6,842 nucleotides of DNA from NCBI GenBank assembly GCA_013298265.1, contig JAAFHE010000206.1, positions 1 to 6,842 on the forward strand. Direction: 5' to 3'. Origin of the DNA: Lysobacterales bacterium (GTDB taxonomy: Bacteria > Pseudomonadota > Gammaproteobacteria > Xanthomonadales > Rhodanobacteraceae). The notes under the pieces were generated by a model that worked only from the letters and a program-made list of their open reading frames with translations, was not told where the DNA came from and did no database searches. Numbering within the stretch: position 1 is the first letter of the stretch; the number at the start of each line of letters is the position of its first letter. The translations under genes and the position numbers were made by a program. Shown piece by piece: positions 1-5,697 of this stretch.

Positions 1-403
1 CGGCGTTGCCTACGACTACGGCAAGATCGACGTCGCCGCGGCGCTGAAGTGGTACGCGAAGGCCTACGAGGTCGGCCAGATCGCCTTCGGTAAGGAATCA
101 GGCAACATCGGTTCCTTCGCCGCCGACTACGGCACCCTGCTACGCAAGAGCGGCGATTTCGCCGCGGCCGAGCCCGTGCTGCGCCGGGCCAGTGCGAACA
201 CGACGCTGGACAACCCGCTGGGCAACGGCTTCATGTCGCGCATGAACCTGGCCATTGTGCTGGCCCGGCGCGGGCAGTGGGACGAAGTCGCCACGCTCGT
301 CGCCGAATGCGAGCAGGCCGACGCCGAGTTTCGCGAAGACCCGGAATTCAAGAGCGACTGGGATGCGCTGCGTGCTGCGCTGGCGCGGCAGAAGGGTTCC
401 TGA
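1..403 (+). CDS. TPR-repeat protein, 3' end only (partial)
   Basis: This open frame enters from the left edge (first full codon at base 2) and stops at TGA 401-403, giving the last 133 residues of a longer protein. The visible part is alpha-helical and fits tetratricopeptide repeats. Residues about 5-30 hold a W-Y-x-K-A-Y helix pair. Residues about 36-70 hold a D-Y-G-x-L-L-R-K-x-G-D-F-x-x-A-E-P-V-L-R-R-A unit. Residues about 79-110 hold an N-L-A-I-V-L-A-R-R-G-x-W-D-E-V unit, and an acidic then Ala/Arg-rich helix closes the protein. TPR repeats are protein-protein interaction scaffolds. In GC-rich gammaproteobacteria such tails often belong to Ser/Thr kinases or other large signalling proteins, but no catalytic domain is visible, so no specific function is assigned. 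A 174-base gap separates it from the RHS gene, so co-transcription is possible but unproven. Confidence 0.8.
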   Translation, partial: GVAYDYGKIDVAAALKWYAKAYEVGQIAFGKESGNIGSFAADYGTLLRKSGDFAAAEPVLRRASANTTLDNPLGNGFMSRMNLAIVLARRGQWDEVATLVAECEQADAEFREDPEFKSDWDALRAALARQKGS

Positions 404-577
404 GCCTGCGGCCGACGCCTGCGGGCCGGTCCGCGATCAATCGCAAAAAAATGATCGAGTTCGGCTCCGGAGCCCGCGTCCGCGTTCCCGATACCTCGCC
501 ACGCCCCGCGCGCGTTGGGATCGACTCCCGATACGAACGCCCTGCGAGGACGCCGTGTTCAACCCAAAGGACTTTTC
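404..577 (+). other. Intergenic leader upstream of the RHS gene
   Basis: This spacer between the TPR gene and the RHS start is GC-rich and has no convincing -35/-10 pair and no T-tailed hairpin. Visible structures are a perfect 12-base palindrome GGCTCCGGAGCC at 463-474, a GCGA-TCAA-TCGC mini-hairpin at about 433-444 followed by A7, and a 9-base direct repeat TCCCGATAC at 486-494 and 526-534 (40 bases apart). The second copy overlaps an inverted GGGA/TCCC pair at 517-529. Any of these could be an operator or mRNA structure, but none matches a motif I can name. Confidence 0.4.
566..571 (+). promoter_or_regulatory. Ribosome binding site that fixes the RHS start at 578
   Basis: AAAGGA lies six bases before ATG 578. 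The frame is also open from an ATG at 515, which would add 21 residues, but those are polar (Arg, Asp, Gly, Asn) and would bury the signal peptide inside the protein. The RBS and the immediate signal peptide both favour 578. Confidence 0.75.
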
Positions 578-643
578 ATGAGGCACCTGCCGATACTCGC
601 AGCCTTGCTGCTGCCCCTGTCGTGGGCATCGCCCGCTGCGGCG
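578..643 (+). other. Sec signal peptide of the RHS protein
   Basis: Codons 1-22 encode M-R-H, then a hydrophobic I-L-A-A-L-L-L-P-L core and S-P-A-A-A before Gln23. The AxA rule points to signal peptidase I cleavage between Ala22 and Gln23. There is no lipobox Cys, so the mature protein should be soluble or surface-released rather than a lipoprotein. Confidence 0.75.
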
Positions 644-3600
644 CAAACATCACCGGTTCTGCCGAACGACTTCTGTTTTTCGTGGCAGAACCAATCGCAG
701 TGCTACCCGAGCATGGCCGCCGCGGAGGCGGGCATGAAGGCCGTCCTGCCGGCCAGCTATCGGAACGTGATCCTGGCCAAGACGCCGTATCCGACTGGCA
801 TCGTCGCTTGGAATACCGGCCTGGAAGAGTGGCGTGTGGATTTCTATATTCCAGACCAGCCGCCCGAACAGACCTTTCCGCGCGGCTACTCCCAAGGCTG
901 GCGCGGCGCGCCTGACGTCTGCCCGGCGGCCGGCGATCCGCTGTACCCGTACCTATGCGATTCCGAAGACAGTGCGGTGGAAGCACTGTACGGATTCATG
1001 CGCAATGAGTATCCCCAATGCACTTTCGTGCGAGGCGGCTACAAGAACCAGTGGGCGCACCCGTTCGCCCAGATCAGCACCTATCCATCGGACCGCCGCT
1101 ACGGCGTCATCAGCTATACGAACAGCAATCTGACGCCCGACGGCAACCGCAAATACGACTATACCGTTCAATGTCCCGGCTGGAATCCGCCGGACCCGAG
1201 CCCCCGCAGCATCTATCTGGGATCGTCCCGGAGCTTTCTCTGCCCCGACCAGTTCGGGCCGGTCGAGGGTTATGGCGCGTCCCAGTATTCCAACGGCGGC
1301 GCCTTGCCGATCATCGGCGGACCGCTGTGCCGTCCGTGGCTCGCCATGCCCCAGATCCAGTTCAAGATGCGGCAGACGGCCAGCTGTCCCGCCGGCAACA
1401 ATCCGGGACCCTGCCACCCGGCCACCGGCGACAAATCGCGCGCCGAAGTCGACTTCGAGTTCGCCGGTGAAGCGTTCACGCGCCACTACCACTCGCTGCA
1501 GCAGACCGGAACGCTGCCGGTATTTGCGCCGGGCTGGACCTATACCTTCAGCGACCGCGTGCTCGACGGCGGTGCGACCAACATGCGCATCATCCGCGGC
1601 GACGGCAATGCCGAGTACTTCCTGCCGCTGGCCAACAACGAGTACAAGTCGAGCCAGTCCACGCGCAAGAAACTGGCCAAGCTCGGCGACGGCAGCTACC
1701 GGATCTATGACGAGACGGGCAAGGTGCTGTTCTTCAATACCGCCGGCCGCCTCGTGCGGCAGGAGCGCTCGCTGTCCGGCCTGCAGGCGATCGACTTCAG
1801 CTACGAGGGTGAGAAGCTGGTGCGTGCCCAGGATCACGCCGGCCGCGCGTTGACCTTCGTCTACACCGGAGAACGTTTATCGCGCATCACGCTGCCCGAC
1901 GGCAGCGCGGTCGACTACAGCTACGACGCCGACGCGAACTTCGAACGCGCCACCTATGCCGATGGCAGCAGCAAGCGCTACCACTACAACGAAGCAGGGC
2001 TGTCGCTGGCCAACGACAAGCATGCGCTGACCGGCATCACGACCGAGAACGGCCTGCGCTATTCGTCCTACGGCTACAACGCCAACGGCCGCGTGAATCT
2101 CAGTCAGCGCCACAAGGGCGACGGCACGTTCGTCGAAAAGACCACGATCGACTACGCCAACCCGCAGCAGCCGGTCGTGACGCTGCCCTATGGCGAAGTC
2201 GTGACCTATAACCTCGTGCCCGAAGCGGCGTACACGCGCATTACCAGCATGTCCAGCAGCCGCGGCACCTACCTGAGCACGTACCCGGGCAACGGTTCGG
2301 GTGCGACACAAGTGGGACTCGTTGGCAGCAACAGTACGCGGTTCGTCTTTACCGACAGCTATGAAAGCGAGCGCTACGAAGCATTCGGCAAGCCCGAAGA
2401 ACGCAAGTTCGTCACCGTGCGTGATGCGGCTTACCGGACAACCTTGCGGGAGATCCAGGCCAAGTCCGGGACCACTTACGTCACCCTGCAGCGCACCAGC
2501 TATACCTACAACAGCCGCGGGCAGGTGCTGACGGCCACGATCACCGATCCGGCCACCTCAGCATCGCGCACGACCACGCTGAGCTACTGCGAATCCACCG
2601 ATGTCATCGCCGGCATCTGCCCGCTGGCGGGCTTGCTGAAATCCGTCGATGGTCCGCGCAGCGATGTGGCCGATGTGACCACGTTCACCTATCGCGCCGC
2701 AGACGAGGCCGGCTGTGCCAGCTCGCCGTCGAGCTGCCAGTACCGCAAAGGCGATCTTTGGACCGTCACGAATGCGCGGGGCCATGTCACCGAAGTCGTC
2801 AAGTCCGACGGCACCGGCCGGCCGCAGGCAATCCGGGATGCCAACAGCGTCGTCAGCGACTTCGAATATGATGTCCGTGGCCGCCTGACCGCGCGCAAGC
2901 AGCGCGGCACGAACAACAGCACCGAATCCGATGACCGTATTCTGGGCATCGAGTACTGGCCAACCGGTCTCGTCAAACAGGTCACCCAGCCCGATGGTTC
3001 GTACACGGCGTATGACTACGACGACGCGCACCGCCTGACCTCGGTCCGCGACAGCGCCGGCAACCGCATCGACTACACGCTGAACACCGCGAGCCGGCGG
3101 ATCAAGGAAGAAACCAAAGATCCCAACGGCGTGCTGAAGCACACCCTGAGCCGCACCTACAACACGCTGGATCAGCTGCAGAGTCAGATCGATGCCTATG
3201 GCCGTGCGACCACATTCAGCTACGACGCCGAAGAAAACCTGGATCGCAGTACCGACGCGCTGACCCGCGTATCCGACAGCGATCACGACGGTCTGGATCG
3301 TCTCAAGCGTGTGCTGCAGGACATCAACGGCATCGCCGCGGAAACCACGTTCGGCTACGACCCGCTGGACAACCTGACGCGTGTGACCGATCCCAATGGG
3401 CTGGACACGCTCTACACCTACAACGGCCTGGGCGATCAGACGCAATTGCAAAGTCCGGATACCGGAACGACCACGTATACCTATGACGAGGCCGGCAACC
3501 GCACGGGACGTACGGACGCCAATGGCAAGGTGATTACGTACCGCTACGACGTGCTCAACCGGCTCAAGATGGTCGACTACGCCGCGGCTGTGCCGGACGA

Positions 3601-5383
3601 AGCGTTCACCTACGACGTTGCGCTGGGCGACTGCCCGAGTGGCGAGAACTTCAACGTCGGGCGCCTCGGCAAGATGATGGACGAGAGCGGCAGTACCGCC
3701 TATTGCTACAACCGCTTCGGCGATCTCGTGCGCAAGGTGCAGCGCACCGGAAACAGGACCCTGACTTTGCGCTGGCAATACGCGGCCAATGGCCGTCTGC
3801 TGAAGCTGATCCAGCCCGGCAATGTCGAGATCGACTATTTGTACGACGCGCTCGGACGCGTCACCGAAATCGGCGTGAACAATGGATCCGGTCGCAGCGT
3901 GCTGCTGACGGGAACGACGTATCACCCCTTCGGTGCGCCGGCGCAGTGGGCTTATGGCAACGGCCGCGTGATGACACGCGACGTCGATCTCAACTATCTG
4001 CCCAGCCGCATCCGCAGCGGTAGCGCAAATGCGTTCGACTACGCCTACGGTTTCAACGCCGTCGGCAACCTCACCCAGCTCAAGGACGGCAGCACGAATG
4101 CCGTACTGCGCAACTACGGCTACGACGGGCTGGACCGGCTGACCAGCGATACGGTGGGCGCCACCAGCGGCTACCCGCGCGAGTACCGCTATGACAAGAC
4201 CGGCAACCGCACGGCAGCGACCAGGCTGGTCTCGACCGGCGGCGGCGGACCCGGCGGTGGCAGTAACACCTACCAGCCCCAGTGGTTCGACTACGCGTAT
4301 GCGGCGGGCAGTCACCGCCTCGTCAGCGATGGCGCCGAGCCGCGCGAAAACGATGCAGCCGGCAATCTGGTCAAGATCGGCAGCGACAGTGCACCGGGCG
4401 GCGCGCGCAAGGTCTTCAGCTACAACGAAGACAATCGTCTGAGCGCGGTGTCGCGCCTGGGCACGACGCTGGCCACCTATGCCTACAACGCCGTCGGTCA
4501 GCGCGTTCGCCGTATCGCTTCTGGTATCGAGACCATCAGTCTGTATGACGAGAGCGGACAGTGGTTAGGCGACTACAACAGCTACGGTGCCGCGGAACAG
4601 CAAGTGATCTGGCTAGGCAATCTGCCGGTAGGCGTGATCGTCGGCAATGGTGCGACGGCCAAGCTCTACTACGTCGAAGCCGATGCGCTGGGTACGCCGC
4701 GGTCGGTAGTCGATCCGGTTCGCAATGTGACGGTATGGCGCTGGGGTCTGGAAGGCGAAGCGTTTGGTAGCGACTATCCGAATGAAGATGCGGATGGGGA
4801 CGGGGTTGTTTTCAACTTTGACATGCGGTTCCCAGGGCAGCGGTACGACAGCGCGACCGGATTGCATTACAACTACTACCGCGACTACGACCCTGCTACG
4901 GGCCGATATGTAGAGAGTGATCCGATTGGGCTGGAAGGTGGAGTCAGCACGTACTCATATGCGGACAACAACGCATTGATAAATATGGACCCCGATGGAC
5001 TACAGTTCTTTCCTTATTCAAGGAATTTGAACACAAGGCCGCCGTATAGAATTCCTGATCAGGTCGCTCGAGAGGCAAATGCGGTTTGGGGTGTGGCAAC
5101 AGTGGGAGCCACTGTAGGTACAGTTGGACCCATTGTAATTAGCGGTTCAGTAACTGGTGCTCCTGCTGCAGCATCTGCGGCATGGAACACGACAGCAAAC
5201 GTGTGCAAGTCCAAAAAGGCGAGGGAGGCAGCGCTAGATCTTTGCGTTGTAATTGGTTTGTGCCTTTCTCCAGGAGGAAGTCCTAGATCTTGGATAGAGC
5301 ATCAAAGAAGAGTTCAGGAGATGACGGAATCGGCGCGGCGCGCGCCCCGTCGAACAATCAACGTGGCGCCAAAACCGAAATGA
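578..5383 (+). CDS. Sec-exported RHS/YD-repeat protein with unrecognised C-terminal tip
   Basis: This 1601-residue protein probably belongs to the secreted polymorphic-toxin type of RHS proteins. Residues 1-22 form a Sec signal peptide (basic n-region, Leu-rich h-region, A-A-A before Q23). Residues 23 to about 280 form an N-terminal module with ten cysteines (C33 to C279), consistent with disulphides outside the cytoplasm. At about 275-295 a P-C-H-P-A-T-G-D-K-S motif followed by E-V-D-F resembles the DUF6531 entry to RHS shells. Residues about 370-1340 carry roughly twenty Y-[DN]-x-x-[GDN] motifs, for example YDVRGR, YDEAGN, YDALGR and YDKTGN. The RHS core follows: ADALGTPRSVVD near 1366-1379, D1404-x-D1406-x-D1408-G (possible Ca2+ loop), FPGQRYD, SDPIGL at 1447-1452 and DPDGL at 1471-1475. 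In studied RHS/TcC proteins a beta-strand cocoon encloses the C-terminal effector and an Asp-dependent self-cleavage acts after the DPxGL motif. There is no PAAR or VgrG-like domain, so Sec export rather than direct type VI loading is suggested. The 126-residue tip (1476-1601) is described separately. Confidence 0.9.
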   Translation: MRHLPILAALLLPLSWASPAAAQTSPVLPNDFCFSWQNQSQCYPSMAAAEAGMKAVLPASYRNVILAKTPYPTGIVAWNTGLEEWRVDFYIPDQPPEQTFPRGYSQGWRGAPDVCPAAGDPLYPYLCDSEDSAVEALYGFMRNEYPQCTFVRGGYKNQWAHPFAQISTYPSDRRYGVISYTNSNLTPDGNRKYDYTVQCPGWNPPDPSPRSIYLGSSRSFLCPDQFGPVEGYGASQYSNGGALPIIGGPLCRPWLAMPQIQFKMRQTASCPAGNNPGPCHPATGDKSRAEVDFEFAGEAFTRHYHSLQQTGTLPVFAPGWTYTFSDRVLDGGATNMRIIRGDGNAEYFLPLANNEYKSSQSTRKKLAKLGDGSYRIYDETGKVLFFNTAGRLVRQERSLSGLQAIDFSYEGEKLVRAQDHAGRALTFVYTGERLSRITLPDGSAVDYSYDADANFERATYADGSSKRYHYNEAGLSLANDKHALTGITTENGLRYSSYGYNANGRVNLSQRHKGDGTFVEKTTIDYANPQQPVVTLPYGEVVTYNLVPEAAYTRITSMSSSRGTYLSTYPGNGSGATQVGLVGSNSTRFVFTDSYESERYEAFGKPEERKFVTVRDAAYRTTLREIQAKSGTTYVTLQRTSYTYNSRGQVLTATITDPATSASRTTTLSYCESTDVIAGICPLAGLLKSVDGPRSDVADVTTFTYRAADEAGCASSPSSCQYRKGDLWTVTNARGHVTEVVKSDGTGRPQAIRDANSVVSDFEYDVRGRLTARKQRGTNNSTESDDRILGIEYWPTGLVKQVTQPDGSYTAYDYDDAHRLTSVRDSAGNRIDYTLNTASRRIKEETKDPNGVLKHTLSRTYNTLDQLQSQIDAYGRATTFSYDAEENLDRSTDALTRVSDSDHDGLDRLKRVLQDINGIAAETTFGYDPLDNLTRVTDPNGLDTLYTYNGLGDQTQLQSPDTGTTTYTYDEAGNRTGRTDANGKVITYRYDVLNRLKMVDYAAAVPDEAFTYDVALGDCPSGENFNVGRLGKMMDESGSTAYCYNRFGDLVRKVQRTGNRTLTLRWQYAANGRLLKLIQPGNVEIDYLYDALGRVTEIGVNNGSGRSVLLTGTTYHPFGAPAQWAYGNGRVMTRDVDLNYLPSRIRSGSANAFDYAYGFNAVGNLTQLKDGSTNAVLRNYGYDGLDRLTSDTVGATSGYPREYRYDKTGNRTAATRLVSTGGGGPGGGSNTYQPQWFDYAYAAGSHRLVSDGAEPRENDAAGNLVKIGSDSAPGGARKVFSYNEDNRLSAVSRLGTTLATYAYNAVGQRVRRIASGIETISLYDESGQWLGDYNSYGAAEQQVIWLGNLPVGVIVGNGATAKLYYVEADALGTPRSVVDPVRNVTVWRWGLEGEAFGSDYPNEDADGDGVVFNFDMRFPGQRYDSATGLHYNYYRDYDPATGRYVESDPIGLEGGVSTYSYADNNALINMDPDGLQFFPYSRNLNTRPPYRIPDQVAREANAVWGVATVGATVGTVGPIVISGSVTGAPAAASAAWNTTANVCKSKKAREAALDLCVVIGLCLSPGGSPRSWIEHQRRVQEMTESARRAPRRTINVAPKPK
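5003..5380 (+). other. Variable C-terminal tip of the RHS protein (putative effector domain)
   Basis: These bases encode residues 1476-1601, everything after DPDGL. The tip starts with a Pro/Arg/Asn segment. Next is a Gly/Ala/Val stretch at about 1502-1535 with glycines at 1505, 1510, 1514, 1517, 1523 and 1527 (glycine-zipper-like, possible membrane segment). Then come a Lys/Arg patch K1544-S-K-K, a short hydrophobic L-D-L-C-V-V-I-G-L-C-L at 1553-1563, and a basic end with R-R pairs at 1577-1578, 1587-1588 and 1591-1592. Base composition falls to about 50% G+C from about 4981 to 5330, against about 70% in sampled core segments. Seven of its twelve arginines use AGA or AGG, whereas I noticed only a couple of these codons in the rest of the gene. 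I recognise no nuclease, deaminase, ADP-ribosyltransferase or protease motif. A toxic role is inferred from position only. Confidence 0.6.
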
Positions 5384-5396
5384 CGGGAGTGCAGTA

Positions 5397-5468
5397 ATGT
5401 CATTTGCCGCGATGGTTCCGGACAACCCGGTAACCCTATTCACCTATTGCGAGACGCGGCCGCGTTAG
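5397..5468 (+). CDS. Small ORF (23 aa) just downstream of the RHS gene; possible immunity-gene remnant
   Basis: An ATG lies 13 bases after the RHS stop, preceded by GGGAG at 5385-5389 with seven-base spacing, a better translation signal than chance usually supplies. The frame runs only 23 codons to TAG 5466-5468 (it begins MSFAAMVPDN and ends ETRPR). Genes directly behind RHS tips commonly encode the cognate immunity protein, so this could be the surviving 5' end of one broken by later rearrangement, a real micropeptide, or a chance frame. It has no domain I recognise, and its length is well below that of known immunity proteins. It overlaps by four bases the end of a minus-strand ORF (5465-5575). 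Confidence 0.3.
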   Translation: MSFAAMVPDNPVTLFTYCETRPR

Positions 5469-5575
5469 AGCACCAAGTTCGCGTAGAGGTTGGACGTTTC
5501 CGTTTGTGCGTTCCAAATCGTGACCACGCAGAAAGCCACACTAAAACGGAATGGCACTGACTTAAGCCCCATCAT
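5465..5575 (-). other. Minus-strand 36-codon ORF, possible gene or element remnant
   Basis: Reading leftward from tandem ATG codons at 5575 and 5572, a frame of 36 residues ends at TAA (5467-5465). The second half, with segments such as FCVVTIWNAQ and NLYANLVL, looks protein-like: aromatic and beta-prone, with no low-complexity bias. The first codons lie inside the left arm of the inverted repeat, so the start is doubtful. I do not recognise it. It could be the tail of a truncated gene, part of a repeated intergenic element, or noise. Confidence 0.15.
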
Positions 5576-5645
5576 CCCCGCGTAGGCGGGAATCCAGCGC
5601 CTTTGCTGGGTCGAAAAGGCTGGATTCCCGCCTACGCGGGAATGA
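5572..5645. repeat. REP/BIME-like nested inverted repeat
   Basis: Arms of 27 bases (5572-5598 and 5619-5645) are reverse complements with one mismatch and flank a 20-base loop. Each arm is itself near-palindromic around CCCGCGTAGGCGGG or its complement, so the element can form one long hairpin or two small ones. The ATTCCCGC...GCGGGAAT type is a known dispersed intergenic repeat in many proteobacteria, Xanthomonas relatives included. It is not followed by a T tract, so it is not a textbook intrinsic terminator. A hairpin this stable could still block read-through or protect the RHS mRNA 3' end. Confidence 0.85.
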
Positions 5646-5669
5646 CGAAAATCGGGATGCTGCGCTTAA

Positions 5670-5697
5670 TTTTACTGTGTTAAAAAATAGATATTAT
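5670..5697 (+). promoter_or_regulatory. Candidate promoter of the transposase gene
   Basis: In an AT-rich island (about 5665-5697) within GC-rich DNA, TTTTAC at 5670-5675 and TATTAT at 5692-5697 are spaced 16 bases apart, close to a sigma-70 -35/-10 pair. The -10 is good and the -35 is weak. It lies 33 bases before ATG 5731, a normal place for a transposase promoter inside an IS left end. Confidence 0.35.

Noticed and set aside
433..451. Possible terminator after the TPR gene (GCGA-TCAA-TCGC followed by A7)
   Set aside because: On the + strand the hairpin is followed by A rather than T, and the stem is only four or five pairs. On the minus strand the T run precedes the hairpin.
515..577. Upstream in-frame start adding 21 residues to the RHS protein
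   Set aside because: The extension is polar and basic, precedes a perfect signal peptide, and the good AAAGGA site serves ATG 578.
953..1837. Minus-strand open frame (294 codons) opposite the RHS N-terminal part
   Set aside because: It is antisense to the conserved N-terminal module and DUF6531-like region, with biased Arg/Ala/Val composition; a GC-rich shadow frame.
2558..4315. Long minus-strand open frame (585 codons) inside the RHS gene
   Set aside because: It is fully antisense to a convincing coding frame with clear YD motifs. Its translation is a Val/Arg/Ala/Gly-rich pattern typical of the complement of GC-rich repeats, with no recognisable domain or RBS.
5572..5645. The inverted repeat as a CRISPR unit or an intrinsic terminator
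   Set aside because: There is only one pair of inverted copies with no direct-repeat/spacer array, and no T tract follows the stem.
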